Both the position numbers and the translations under genes were made by a program. From CAVVTR01 sp963751245 (GTDB taxonomy: Bacteria > Acidobacteriota > Thermoanaerobaculia > Thermoanaerobaculales > Thermoanaerobaculaceae), in NCBI GenBank assembly GCA_963751245.1, contig CAVVTR010000008.1:124001-188000 (forward strand): a stretch of DNA of 64,000 bases, in the 5' to 3' direction. The notes beneath the pieces were generated by a model that made no database searches, had not been told where the DNA came from, and saw only the letters and a list, made by a program, of their open reading frames with translations. Below, piece by piece: positions 26,164-35,125 of the stretch. Position 1 is the first letter of the stretch, and each line of letters begins with the position of its first letter.

Positions 26164-28083
26164 ATGTCTAAGATCGTTGGAATCGACCTGGGAACCACGA
26201 ACTCGGTGGTCGCGGTCCTCGAGGGTGGCAAGCCCGTCGTCATCGCCAACCAGGAGGGCAGCCGGACGACCCCTTCGGTGGTGGCCTTCGCCAAGAACGG
26301 TGAGAGGCTCGTGGGCCAGGTGGCCAAGCGGCAGGCGGTCACCAACCCCGAGAACACCCTCTTCTCCATCAAGCGGTACATGGGGCACCGCTTCGACGAG
26401 GTCAGCGCCGAGATCAAGATGTTCCCGTTCCACGTCGTCAAGGGCGAGAACGAGACCGCCCGGATCGAGGTCGAGGGCAAGGTGTACTCGCCGCCCGAGA
26501 TCGCCGCGATGATCCTCCAGAAGCTCAAGGCCGCCGCCGAGGACCACCTCGGCGAGAAGGTCGAGAAGGCGGTCATCACGGTCCCTGCGTACTTCAACGA
26601 CGCGCAGCGGCAGGCCACCAAGGACGCAGGCCAGATCGCCGGCCTCGAGGTGGTCCGCCTGGTCAACGAGCCCACCGCGGCGGCGCTGGCGTACGGCCTC
26701 GACAAGAAGAAGAACGAGGTCATCGCGGTCTTCGACTTCGGAGGCGGCACCTTCGACATCTCGATCCTCGAGGTCGGCGAGGGTGTGGTCGAGGTCAAGT
26801 CGACGAACGGCGACACCCACCTGGGCGGCGATGACATCGACCAGCGCCTCATCGAGTGGCTGGCCGACGAGTTCCGCCGTGACCAGGGGATCGACCTCTC
26901 CAAGGACCGCATGGCGCTGCAGCGGCTCAAGGAGGCGGCCGAGAAGGCCAAGTGCGAGCTCTCGTCCACCCAGGAAACGGAGATCAACCTCCCCTTCATC
27001 ACTGCCGACGCGTCCGGGCCCAAGCACCTCACCATCCGGCTGAGCCGCTCGAAGTTCGAGCAGCTCACCGAGGACATCATCCAGCGCACGGTGGAGCCCT
27101 GCCGGCAGGCCCTCAAGGACGCAGGCATCAGCGCCAAGGACGTCGATGAGGTGGTGCTCGTCGGCGGTTCCACCCGGATTCCCAAGGTCCAGAGCCTGGT
27201 CAACGAGTTCTTCGGCAAGGAGCCGCACAAGGGCGTGAACCCCGACGAGGTGGTGGCCGTTGGTGCTGCCGTCCAGGCCGGGGTGCTCATGGGTGACGTC
27301 CGCGACCTGCTCCTCCTCGACGTGACACCGCTCTCCCTCGGCGTCGAGACGCTGGGCGGCGTGTGCGACGTGGTCATCCAGCGCAACACCACCATCCCCA
27401 CGCGCAAGGCCAAGACCTACTCCACCGCCGACGACAACCAGACACAGGTGGAGATCCACGTGCTCCAGGGCGAGCGGCCCATGGCCCACGACAACCGCAC
27501 CCTGGGCCGCTTCCACCTGGTGGGCATCCCACCGGCGCCCCGCGGCATCCCGCAGATCGAGGTCGCTTTCGACATCGACGCCAACGGCATCATGCACGTC
27601 TCCGCCAAGGATCTCGGTACCGGCAAGGAGCAGAAGATCCAGATCACGGCGTCCTCGGGCCTGTCCGAGGACGAGATCCAGCGCATGGTCCAGGAGGGCG
27701 AGCAGCACGCCGACGAGGATTCCCAGCGCAAGGCCGAGGTCGAGTCGCGCAACCGCCTTGACGCGCTGATCTACTCCACCGAGAAACTGCTCAAGGAGAA
27801 CCAGGAGAAGATCCCCGAGGCCCAGCGCTCCGACGTGGAGAAGGCCCTCGAGGGGGCGAAGCGCGCCGTCGAGGAGGGAAAGGCCCCCGGGATGGACTCA
27901 GCGTACGAGGAGCTGACCAAGGCGTCCCACAAGCTCGCCGAGGTCATCTACCAGTCCAGCACCCCGGAGGCGGGCGGCGCGCCCTCCGCCCAGCAGGCCG
28001 GCACGCCGCCCCCCCAGGAGGGCGAGGTGGTGGACGCGGAGTACGTGGACGTGGATTCGGAGAGCTCGGGGCACTCGAGCTGA
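26164..28083 (+). CDS. dnaK: Molecular chaperone DnaK (Hsp70)
   Basis: A 639-residue cytoplasmic Hsp70. The actin-like ATPase domain begins IVGIDLGTTNSVVAVLEGG and includes VPAYFNDAQRQATKDAG and FDFGGGTFDISIL; the linker is DLLLLDVTPLSLG, followed by the beta-sandwich substrate domain and helical lid. The tail ends in an acidic EYVDVDSESS segment. ATG 26164 has GAGGAGG 9 nt upstream, so the upstream ATG at 26140 is not used. It heads an operon with hsp20, hspR and a sigma factor; no grpE or dnaJ is present here. Confidence 0.98.
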   Translation: MSKIVGIDLGTTNSVVAVLEGGKPVVIANQEGSRTTPSVVAFAKNGERLVGQVAKRQAVTNPENTLFSIKRYMGHRFDEVSAEIKMFPFHVVKGENETARIEVEGKVYSPPEIAAMILQKLKAAAEDHLGEKVEKAVITVPAYFNDAQRQATKDAGQIAGLEVVRLVNEPTAAALAYGLDKKKNEVIAVFDFGGGTFDISILEVGEGVVEVKSTNGDTHLGGDDIDQRLIEWLADEFRRDQGIDLSKDRMALQRLKEAAEKAKCELSSTQETEINLPFITADASGPKHLTIRLSRSKFEQLTEDIIQRTVEPCRQALKDAGISAKDVDEVVLVGGSTRIPKVQSLVNEFFGKEPHKGVNPDEVVAVGAAVQAGVLMGDVRDLLLLDVTPLSLGVETLGGVCDVVIQRNTTIPTRKAKTYSTADDNQTQVEIHVLQGERPMAHDNRTLGRFHLVGIPPAPRGIPQIEVAFDIDANGIMHVSAKDLGTGKEQKIQITASSGLSEDEIQRMVQEGEQHADEDSQRKAEVESRNRLDALIYSTEKLLKENQEKIPEAQRSDVEKALEGAKRAVEEGKAPGMDSAYEELTKASHKLAEVIYQSSTPEAGGAPSAQQAGTPPPQEGEVVDAEYVDVDSESSGHSS

Positions 28084-28101
28084 CCCCGGAGGGAGGACGG
28101 C

Positions 28102-28542
28102 ATGCGCGATCTCGACTGGCGGGTAGTCCGTGAGCTGCTCGCGCTGAGAGCGCACTTCCGCGAGTTCTTCGAGCGGGCCATGCTGCCGTCCTCCCCTCCG
28201 GCTCTCTCCGCCGCGGCCCTGGAGCCGGCCGCGGACGTCTGGGAGAGCGAGCAGGAGCTGGTCGTGGAGGTGGAGCTCCCCGGCGTGTCGGGATCCGGAG
28301 TGACGGCACGCCTCGAGGAATCGAACCTGGTCGTCTCGGGCACCTTCCCCGACGCATCGGGCGGCGCCGGCACCTTCCTCCGGCTGGAGCGTCCCCGCGG
28401 GCCGTTCCACCGCGTCATCGCGCTGCCGTCGCCCGTCCAGGGCACTCCCGCCGCCACGCTGAAGGCGGGAGTGCTCGAGGTCCGGCTCACGAAGACGGCA
28501 CCGGGACGGCGGCGAATCCCCGTCCGCCCGGAGGAGTCATGA
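28102..28542 (+). CDS. Small heat shock protein, Hsp20/alpha-crystallin family
   Basis: A 146-residue ATP-independent holdase. The alpha-crystallin core starts at PAADVWESEQELVVEVELPG (about 42-61) and contains FLRLERPRGPFHRVIALP and the C-terminal strand AGVLEVRLTKTAPG with an IPV tail motif that can dock on neighbouring dimers. The N-terminal 40 residues are short and charged. It begins 18 bp after dnaK with GGAGG, and its stop overlaps the hspR start in an ATGA. Confidence 0.9.
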   Translation: MRDLDWRVVRELLALRAHFREFFERAMLPSSPPALSAAALEPAADVWESEQELVVEVELPGVSGSGVTARLEESNLVVSGTFPDASGGAGTFLRLERPRGPFHRVIALPSPVQGTPAATLKAGVLEVRLTKTAPGRRRIPVRPEES

Positions 28543-28925
28543 ACGAGGACGTGAAGACGATGCGCCGGTACCACATGATCAGCTGGGTGGCGGAACGGTA
28601 CTCGATCCATCCGCAGACCCTCCGCCTCTACGAGCGCGAGGGGCTCATCAACCCCCCGCGGAGCGAAGGCAACACCAGGCTCTACGATGGCGAGACCTGC
28701 GACCGTCTCGAGCTCATCCTCACCCTCACCCGTGACATGGGAGTGAATCTCGCCGGCGTCGAGGTTATTCTCAACATGAAGGATCAGATCGACGCGTTGA
28801 AGACCGAGGTGGAGCGCCTCCTGGTGTTGGTCGAGCGCCAGGCGGCGCGGCAGGCCTCGGTGGCTCGTGAGCACGCGCTCGCCCAGCGCCCGCGAGGAGG
28901 TCTGGTCAGAAGCGAGGATGAATGA
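28539..28925 (+). CDS. hspR: MerR-family heat shock repressor HspR
   Basis: A 128-residue regulator with an N-terminal winged helix (RYHMISWVAERYSIHPQTLR, LYEREGLINPPRSEGNTRLY) typical of HspR, which represses chaperone operons until DnaK is drawn away by unfolded protein. The C-terminal coiled coil (ILNMKDQIDALKTEVERLLVLV) mediates dimerisation. It is coupled to hsp20 and to the sigma gene by 4-bp ATGA overlaps. The HAIR-like site at 26099-26119 suggests autoregulation. An HspR-DnaK feedback loop is known in Actinobacteria and Campylobacterota. Confidence 0.85.
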   Translation: MNEDVKTMRRYHMISWVAERYSIHPQTLRLYEREGLINPPRSEGNTRLYDGETCDRLELILTLTRDMGVNLAGVEVILNMKDQIDALKTEVERLLVLVERQAARQASVAREHALAQRPRGGLVRSEDE

Positions 28926-29776
28926 CGCATGACGAACGCCAGCAGGACCCCGAAGCGTCGCTCCTGCGCCGCTACCTTCACGAGATCGGCCGCTTCCAGC
29001 CCCTCAGCGCGGACGAGGAGAAGGAGCTAGGCCGGCGGATCCAGGGCGGGGACTCCGAGGCGCTTCGGCGGCTCGTGGAGGCCAACCTGCGGTTCGTCGT
29101 GGCGTACGCGAAGCGGTTCCGCCACTCCCGCGTCTCTCTGCTGGACCTCATCAACGAGGGCAACATCGGCCTCATCCAGGCGGCCAAGAAGTTCGACCCC
29201 GAGAAGAACGTCAAGTTCATCACGTACGCGGTGTGGTGGATCCGCCAGGCCATCCTCCACGCCCTTTCCGAGCACGGGGCTACCTTCCGGCTGCCCCAGA
29301 AGCAGGCCAACATCCTCTACCGCATCGAGCGCTCCCGGGAGGCCCTCGGGCGTGAGCTCTCGCGGCCCCCCACCGAGGACGAGCTCGCCGAGGAGGTTGG
29401 CATGGACGCCGAGGAGGTCCGGCTCCTGCTGGCTTCCAACCAGAACCTGCTCTCGTTGAACCAGCCGGTGGACCAGGAAGGCGAAGCGGAGTTCGGCGAC
29501 CTCCTGGAGCAGTACGTCGTGCCCGATACCGACGAGGAGATGCTCCGCCACTCCTTCGAGCAGACCCTCGAAGAGGCGCTGAGCGAGCTCTCCGACAAGG
29601 AGCGCCAGATCCTCTCGCTGCGGTTCGGGCTCGATGACGACCGGCCGCGGACCCTGCGCGAGATCGGCGACATGCTCGGAATCTCCCGCGAGCGGGTGCG
29701 GCAGATCGAGAACCAGGCCCTCACCAAGCTGCGGCGGAGCTCGAAGGCCCGTTCCCTGGCGGGCTACCTCAACTGA
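28922..29776 (+). CDS. Sigma-70 family RNA polymerase sigma factor (group 2/3, RpoD-like core)
   Basis: A 284-residue sigma factor with regions 1.2 (SLLRRYLHEIGRFQPLSADEE truncated here in description), 2 (LRFVVAYAKRF, DLINEGNIGLIQAAKKFD, FITYAVWWIRQAI), 3 (TEDELAEEVGMDAEEV) and 4 (LRFGLDDDRPRTLREIG, SRERVRQIENQALTKLR). It lacks the long region 1.1 of the housekeeping factor. Its start overlaps the hspR stop, placing it last in the dnaK heat-shock operon. It is probably a stress sigma under HspR control, which is inference; an RpoH assignment is not supported by an RpoH box. Confidence 0.85.
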   Translation: MTHDERQQDPEASLLRRYLHEIGRFQPLSADEEKELGRRIQGGDSEALRRLVEANLRFVVAYAKRFRHSRVSLLDLINEGNIGLIQAAKKFDPEKNVKFITYAVWWIRQAILHALSEHGATFRLPQKQANILYRIERSREALGRELSRPPTEDELAEEVGMDAEEVRLLLASNQNLLSLNQPVDQEGEAEFGDLLEQYVVPDTDEEMLRHSFEQTLEEALSELSDKERQILSLRFGLDDDRPRTLREIGDMLGISRERVRQIENQALTKLRRSSKARSLAGYLN

Positions 29777-29811
29777 GCCGCTGACGGCGAAACGGCCCCC
29801 TGAGCAAGCCC

Positions 29812-30342
29812 TCAGCTGCGGTGGCGGAGGTTTCCGGGCAGCTCCTCGACCGCCAGCCGCAGGATCTTCGCGATCTCCTCGCCGTCGGACGCCTTGACGA
29901 GGTTCGCCACCGTCGTCCGGTTCCGGCAGATCCACGACAGCCTGGCCAGCCAGCGCAGGTGCGCCATGTCCTTCCTGAGCGCGAGGAGGAAGAAGAGGTG
30001 CGTGGGCTTCTCGTCGGGGGAGCCGAAGGCGATGCCCTTGCGGGAGCGTGCGAGGAAGAGGAACTGGTTGGGGAACTTCTCGGCGGCCCGGTGGCGCGCG
30101 TGGAGGAACGCAACCCCGTTGGGCATGGCCGTGGGCACCATGCGCTCGCGTTCGGTCAGTGCGGTCTCGAACCAGTAGGCGTCGGTGACCAGCCCCATGG
30201 ACGCCACGTGCTTGACCATCTCGGCGATGACGTCCTCGCGGGACGCGGCGGCGAGATCGGCGATCACGTGGGTGGGCTCGAAAAGGTCCGAGAACAGCGG
30301 GTCCTCCGCTTCAGCGGAGGTGTTCTTGTCGGTGTGGCTCAC
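29812..30342 (-). CDS. PTS EIIA (fructose/nitrogen type) domain protein, PtsN-like
   Basis: A 176-residue protein with a PTS_EIIA_2 fold: the phosphorylatable His is H81 in VAFLHARH, preceded by ERERMVPTAMPNG, and the GIAFGSPDEKPTHLFFLLA strand follows. No EIIB or EIIC component is linked, so a regulatory role like that of EIIA-Ntr is more likely than sugar uptake. GTG 30342 has AAAGGAG 5 nt upstream; a start at 30375 lacks one. Residues 1-15 are a disordered lead. It lies convergent to the sigma gene. Confidence 0.8.
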   Translation of the reverse strand: MSHTDKNTSAEAEDPLFSDLFEPTHVIADLAAASREDVIAEMVKHVASMGLVTDAYWFETALTERERMVPTAMPNGVAFLHARHRAAEKFPNQFLFLARSRKGIAFGSPDEKPTHLFFLLALRKDMAHLRWLARLSWICRNRTTVANLVKASDGEEIAKILRLAVEELPGNLRHRS

Positions 30343-30410
30343 GGCGACTCCTTTCCCCGGCGAGGCGGGCCCCACATTCTACCCCGGTCCGCGCCGGATC
30401 TCCTGCGCCC

Positions 30411-31856
30411 TCAGACGGCGAGCCCGCCGGCCTCGCAGACAAGGTCGAGGACGCGGCGCACGCGCGCCTCGTCGGTGGCCAGGTTGCCGATGGCGACCCG
30501 CAGGCAGTAGCGCCCCTTGAGCTTGGTGTGGGAGAGGAAGACCTCGCCCGTGGCGTTGACGCGCTCGAGGATCCGCGCGTTCAGCGTCTCCAGCTCCGCC
30601 TCGTCGTCCACCCCCGGCGGATGCACCCGGAAGCAGACCACGGAGAAGCGCGCCGGCGCCAGGCGCTCCAGGTGCGCGTGCGCGTCCACCCGGGCCGCGA
30701 GGCGGCCTGCCATCGCCACGTGCTCGCGGATCCGCGCCGCGATGCCCTCGACACCGAAGTGCCGGAACACGAACCAGAGCTTGACGGCCCGGAAGCGCCG
30801 TCCCAGCTGGAACGAGTAGTCCATCAGGTCGACGACGCCCGTTGCGTCGGTGCGCAGGTACTCCGGCACCAGCGACAGCGCCCTCCGCAGCGTCTCGGGG
30901 TGCGCGGTGTACAGCGCCGAGCAGTCGATGGGGGTGAACAGCCACTTGTGCGGGTTCGCCACCAGGGAGTCCGCGTACTCGCACCCCTCAAGGGCCCAGC
31001 GCAGCTCCGGCGCCACCGCGGCGCTGCCCGCGTAGGCGGCGTCCACGTGCAGCCACAGGCCGTGCCGCCGGCACACGGCCGCGATGGCCGGCACCGGGTC
31101 GACGGCCGTGGCCGAGGTGGTCCCCACCGTGGCGGTGACCGCGAAGGGCTTCCGCCCCGCCGCCAGGTCCTCCTCCACGGCCTGCTCCAGGGCGTCCACG
31201 CGCATGCGGAACTCGCCGTCCGCCGGGATCCGGCGAACGCCACGGCGCCCGATGCCCAGCACGATGCCGGCCTTCTCCACCGACGAGTGCGCCTCCTCGG
31301 AGCAGTACATGACCAGGGGGGGCTTGCCGGCGAGCCCGTCGTCCCTGACGTCCACCCCGGCGGCCTCGCGCGCGCCCGCCAGGGCAACCAGGGTGGAGGT
31401 GGACGCCGTGTCCGTGAGCATCCCTAACCACGCGTCCGGCAACCCGATGGCCCGAGCGTACCAGCGCATCACCACGCCCTCCAGCTCGGTGAGCGCCGGG
31501 CAGGTCTTCCACAGCATCCCGTTGGCGTTGAGGGCGGCGGCGACGAGCTCCCCGAGGATTCCCGGACCGGAGCCCGTGATCCCGAAGTAGGCCATGAAAC
31601 CAGGGTGGTTCCAGTGGGTGACGCCGGGAAGGATCACCCGCTCCAGATCCTCCAGCCACGCGTCCACCGGCTCCCCCGCCGTGGGCGGGTCCGCCGGAAG
31701 GGCCTCCGCCACCGCACCGGGCCTCAGCCGCGAGAGCACCGGCAGGTCGGGGACGCGGCGCCGGTACGACACCACCCACTCGCTCACCCGCCGCAGTCCG
31801 TCTTCCAGCTCGTCAGGAGTCATGTCCCGCCCCGCGCCCGCCGTCGTGCTCTCCAT
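30411..31856 (-). CDS. PLP-dependent group II decarboxylase (aromatic-L-amino-acid decarboxylase family)
   Basis: A 481-residue fold-type I enzyme. The PLP lysine is in NPHKWLFTP, the cofactor Asp in LHVDAAYAGSAAVAPE, and the N-terminal THWNHPGFMAYF matches the substrate-side loop of AADC/TDC enzymes. Its reaction would be decarboxylation of an aromatic or related amino acid to the amine. Start ATG 31856 follows GGAGGAG; an upstream in-frame start at 31889 has no ribosome site. It stands alone between EIIA and DUF423 genes, so the physiological amine is not suggested by context. Confidence 0.87.
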   Translation of the reverse strand: MESTTAGAGRDMTPDELEDGLRRVSEWVVSYRRRVPDLPVLSRLRPGAVAEALPADPPTAGEPVDAWLEDLERVILPGVTHWNHPGFMAYFGITGSGPGILGELVAAALNANGMLWKTCPALTELEGVVMRWYARAIGLPDAWLGMLTDTASTSTLVALAGAREAAGVDVRDDGLAGKPPLVMYCSEEAHSSVEKAGIVLGIGRRGVRRIPADGEFRMRVDALEQAVEEDLAAGRKPFAVTATVGTTSATAVDPVPAIAAVCRRHGLWLHVDAAYAGSAAVAPELRWALEGCEYADSLVANPHKWLFTPIDCSALYTAHPETLRRALSLVPEYLRTDATGVVDLMDYSFQLGRRFRAVKLWFVFRHFGVEGIAARIREHVAMAGRLAARVDAHAHLERLAPARFSVVCFRVHPPGVDDEAELETLNARILERVNATGEVFLSHTKLKGRYCLRVAIGNLATDEARVRRVLDLVCEAGGLAV

Positions 31857-31920
31857 CGCCGCTCCTCCCCGCTTCGGGTCAACACGCATTCTGGCACGTC
31901 CTCATCCTGTCCGTCCGGGG

Positions 31921-31926
31921 TAAGCT
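31921..31926 (+). promoter_or_regulatory. -10-like TAAGCT directly upstream of the DUF423 gene
   Basis: The hexamer ends 6 nt before the ATG at 31933 and no Shine-Dalgarno lies between, so transcription may begin at the start codon. Confidence 0.4.
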
Positions 31927-31932
31927 GGTGCC

Positions 31933-32298
31933 ATGAAGAGCCTCTGGTTCGCCCTCGGCGCGTTCCTCGCCGCGGGCTCCATCGCCGCCGGCGCCCTCGG
32001 GGCCCACGCCCTCAAGCGCGTACTGGACGCGCCGGCCCTGGAGCTCTGGCACACCGCCTCGCACTACCTGCTGGTGGGCGGCATCGGGCTGCTGGCGCTC
32101 GGCCTCGCCGCCGCGGTGCGTCCCGCCGCGGGGTGGCCGGCCGCGGGATGGTGCCTCCTGGCCGGAACCGCGGTCTTCTCCGGCACCGTGGGCGCGCTCG
32201 CCCTCGGCGCCCCCCGTTGGCTCGGCGCCGTGACCCCCGTGGGCGGCGTGCTGCTCATCGCCGGCTTCGTTCTTCTCGGCGTCGCGGCCCTGCGCTGA
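31933..32298 (+). CDS. DUF423 small inner-membrane protein (YgdD-like)
   Basis: A 121-residue integral membrane protein with four predicted helices. The N-terminal FALGAFLAAGSIAAGALGAHALK, with its GAxGAHAL motif, and the LELWHTASHYLLVGGIGLL segment identify DUF423. Such proteins are widespread and have no defined function. The start has no ribosome site and a -10-like hexamer 6 nt upstream. A GC-rich gap of 180 bp separates it from sdhC. Confidence 0.85.
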   Translation: MKSLWFALGAFLAAGSIAAGALGAHALKRVLDAPALELWHTASHYLLVGGIGLLALGLAAAVRPAAGWPAAGWCLLAGTAVFSGTVGALALGAPRWLGAVTPVGGVLLIAGFVLLGVAALR

Positions 32299-32478
32299 CC
32301 GGCCGATTGCGCATCGGCCGCGTCACGCGTAGGATGACGCCGACGTGGCTCTGCAGCAGGTCCTCCGTATGCGGGTAGCCTGCGACCCGCTCAGCCCACG
32401 GCCCACCGAGCCGGCAACGCCGACCGCGACCCGGCATGAATGTACGCACAATCCCGTTACACAGCTGGGAGAAAAAGT

Positions 32479-33138
32479 ATGCACTGGATGGTGAGGTACT
32501 ACGGCTCCACCCTGGGGAAGAAGCTGCTGATGGCCGCCACGGGGATCATCCTGTTCCTCTACGTGGTCGTCCACATGCTCGGCAATCTCCAGATCTACCT
32601 CGGACCCGCGCGGCTCAACGGCTACTCCAGGCTCCTCCACGCGAGCTCCGCTTTCCTGTGGACGGCGCGCTCGGTGCTCCTGTTCTGCGTGCTCGTCCAC
32701 ATCGTCGCCGCGGTGCAGCTCACCATCCGCAACTGGGGAAGCCGCCCGGTGAAGTACTACGCGCGCCACTACAAGGAGGCCGACTACGCCGCGCGGACCA
32801 TGGTGTGGAGCGGCCCCATCATCGCGGCGTTCGTCGTCTTCCACGTCCTCGACCTCACCACGGGCACGCTCCACCCCGGGCTGTTCATCGAGGGCAACGT
32901 CTACCACAACGTCGTCTCCGGGTTCCAGGTGTGGTACGTGGCGGTCGCCTACATCGTGGCCAACGCGCTGCTGGGCTTCCACCTCTACCACGGGCTGTGG
33001 AGCCTGTTCCAGACCGTCGGGGCCAGCCACCCCACCTACGAGCGCTTCCGGCGCATTTTCGCCAGCGTCTTCGCGGTGGTCATCGCCGGCTGCAACATCT
33101 CGATCCCCATGGCGGTCCTGACCCGCCTGGTGTCCTGA
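32479..33138 (+). CDS. sdhC: Succinate dehydrogenase cytochrome b subunit
   Basis: A 219-residue, five-helix membrane anchor of a type-B succinate:quinone oxidoreductase, which carries two b hemes in one subunit. Candidate heme ligands are the conserved His residues in VVHMLGN, VLVHIVAA, FHVLDL and GFHLYHGLW. ATG 32479 is preceded by GGGAG at a 7-nt spacing. It is followed by sdhA after 18 bp and then sdhB. Type-B enzymes can run as succinate dehydrogenase or menaquinol:fumarate reductase. The 180 bp upstream contains no promoter I can defend. Confidence 0.93.
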   Translation: MHWMVRYYGSTLGKKLLMAATGIILFLYVVVHMLGNLQIYLGPARLNGYSRLLHASSAFLWTARSVLLFCVLVHIVAAVQLTIRNWGSRPVKYYARHYKEADYAARTMVWSGPIIAAFVVFHVLDLTTGTLHPGLFIEGNVYHNVVSGFQVWYVAVAYIVANALLGFHLYHGLWSLFQTVGASHPTYERFRRIFASVFAVVIAGCNISIPMAVLTRLVS

Positions 33139-33156
33139 CCAGGGAGGATGTGCGAC

Positions 33157-35070
33157 ATGAAGCTCGACGCCAAGATCCCTTCCGGCCCCATCGAAGAGAA
33201 GTGGACGCGCCACAAGGACCATATCGGCCTGGTCAGCCCGGCGAACAAGCGCAAGCACACGGTGATCGTCGTGGGCACCGGCCTCGCCGGCGCCTCGGCC
33301 GCCGCGTCCCTCGCCGAGCTGGGCTACAACGTGAAGTCGTTCTGCTACCAGGACAGCGCCCGCCGCGCCCACTCCATCGCCGCGCAGGGCGGCATCAACG
33401 CGGCGAAGAACTACCAGAACGACGGTGACAGCGTCTACCGGCTCTTCTACGAGACGGTCAAGGGGGGTGACTACCGCTCCCGCGAGGCCAACGTCTACCG
33501 CCTCGCCGAGGTGTCCTCCAACATCATCGACCAGTGCGTGGCCCAGGGCGTGCCGTTCGCCCGCGAGTACGGGGGCATGCTGGCCAACCGCTCCTTCGGC
33601 GGTGCGCTGGTCTCGCGCACCTTCTACGCGCGGGGCCAGACCGGCCAGCAGCTGCTGCTCGGCGCCTACTCCGCCCTGGCCCGCCAGGTGGCCGAGGGCA
33701 AGGTGGAGCTCCACCCGCGGACGGAGATGCTCGATCTGGTCATCGTCGACGGCAAGGCCCGCGGCATCATCGTTCGGGACCTGGTCACCGGGGCGCTGGA
33801 GGCCCACGCGGCCGAGGCGGTCCTGCTGGCCACCGGCGGCTACTCCAACGCCTTCTTCCTGTCCACGAACGCCAAGGGTTCCAACGCCACGGCGATCTGG
33901 CGCGCCTACAAGCGGGGCGCCGGCTTCGCCAACCCCTGCTTCACCCAGATCCACCCCACCTGCATCCCGCAGTCCGGGGAGTACCAGTCCAAGCTCACCC
34001 TGATGAGCGAGTCGCTGCGCAACGACGGCCGGGTCTGGGTGCCGAAGAGGAAGGGCGACGCTCGCCCGCCCGCACAGATCCCCGAGGACGAGCGGGACTA
34101 CTACCTCGAGCGCATCTACCCGGCGTTCGGCAACCTGGTTCCCCGTGACGTGGCCTCCCGCGCGGCCAAGCACATGTGCGACGACGGTCTCGGCGTGGGC
34201 CCCGGCGGCCGCGGCGTCTACCTCGGCTTCGCCGACGCCATCGCCCGTCTCGGCGAGAACGTCATCACCGACCGCTACGGCAACCTGTTCGAGATGTACG
34301 AGCGCATCACCGGCGAGAGCCCCTACCGGCTTCCCATGCGCATCTACCCCGCCCCCCACTACACCATGGGCGGCCTGTGGGTGGACTACAACCTGATGAG
34401 CACGATCCCGGGGCTGTTCGTGATGGGCGAGGCGAACTTCTCCGACCACGGGGCCAACCGCCTCGGCGCCAGCGCCCTCATGCAGGGGCTCGCCGACGGC
34501 TACTTCGTGATCCCTTACACCCTCGGCGAGTATCTGGCCAACCACCGGCTCGAGCGGGTCGGCCCCGGCCACGAGGCGTTCTCGGCGTCGACGGCCGAGG
34601 TCACCGGCCGGATCGAGCGGCTCCGCGCCATCGGCGGAAAGCGCACGGTCGACTCCTTCCACCGCGAGCTGGGCCACATCCTCTGGGAGCGCTGCGGCAT
34701 GTCGCGCTCCCGGGAGGGGCTCACGGAGGCTATCGGAAGGATCCGCGCCCTGCACGAGGAGTACTGGCAGAACATCGCCATCCCCGGCGACGCCGCCGAC
34801 CTGAACCAGGAGCTCGAGAAGGCAGGGAGAGTGGCGGACTACTTCGAGCTCGGCGAGCTCATGTGCCGGGACGCCCTGGCCCGCGAGGAGTCCTGCGGCG
34901 GGCACTTCCGGGAGGAGCACCGGACCCCCGAGGGCGAGGCGCTGCGCGACGACGAGCACTTCAGCCACGCCGCGGTCTGGGAGTTCACCGGCGGGGACAA
35001 GGAACCCGTGCGGCACGAGGAGCCCCTCACCTTCGAGGCCATCTCGCTGACGCAGAGGAGCTACAAGTGA
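33157..35070 (+). CDS. sdhA: Succinate dehydrogenase / fumarate reductase flavoprotein subunit
   Basis: A 637-residue catalytic subunit. The FAD Rossmann motif is VIVVGTGLAGASAAASLAELG; covalent FAD attaches through His in RRAHSIAAQGGINAA. The active-site region includes TQIHPTCIP and PAPHYTMGGLWVD, and GEANFSDHGANRLGASAL closes the FAD domain. The large size and NYQNDGDSVYRLFYETVKGG insertion match the type-B form. ATG 33157 has AGGGAGG 9 nt upstream; ATG 33148 would abut the same site. The protein works on the cytoplasmic face with SdhB and SdhC. Confidence 0.95.
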   Translation: MKLDAKIPSGPIEEKWTRHKDHIGLVSPANKRKHTVIVVGTGLAGASAAASLAELGYNVKSFCYQDSARRAHSIAAQGGINAAKNYQNDGDSVYRLFYETVKGGDYRSREANVYRLAEVSSNIIDQCVAQGVPFAREYGGMLANRSFGGALVSRTFYARGQTGQQLLLGAYSALARQVAEGKVELHPRTEMLDLVIVDGKARGIIVRDLVTGALEAHAAEAVLLATGGYSNAFFLSTNAKGSNATAIWRAYKRGAGFANPCFTQIHPTCIPQSGEYQSKLTLMSESLRNDGRVWVPKRKGDARPPAQIPEDERDYYLERIYPAFGNLVPRDVASRAAKHMCDDGLGVGPGGRGVYLGFADAIARLGENVITDRYGNLFEMYERITGESPYRLPMRIYPAPHYTMGGLWVDYNLMSTIPGLFVMGEANFSDHGANRLGASALMQGLADGYFVIPYTLGEYLANHRLERVGPGHEAFSASTAEVTGRIERLRAIGGKRTVDSFHRELGHILWERCGMSRSREGLTEAIGRIRALHEEYWQNIAIPGDAADLNQELEKAGRVADYFELGELMCRDALAREESCGGHFREEHRTPEGEALRDDEHFSHAAVWEFTGGDKEPVRHEEPLTFEAISLTQRSYK

Positions 35071-35125
35071 GCGCGCGGCCGGTCATCGGGGGCCGCCGGC
35101 TCGTCACGGACACGGGAGCTGAGCG

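Noticed and set aside
30303..30320. CCTCCGC-TTCA-GCGGAGG hairpin taken as a terminator
   Set aside because: It lies inside the coding start of the EIIA-like gene and has no T tract.
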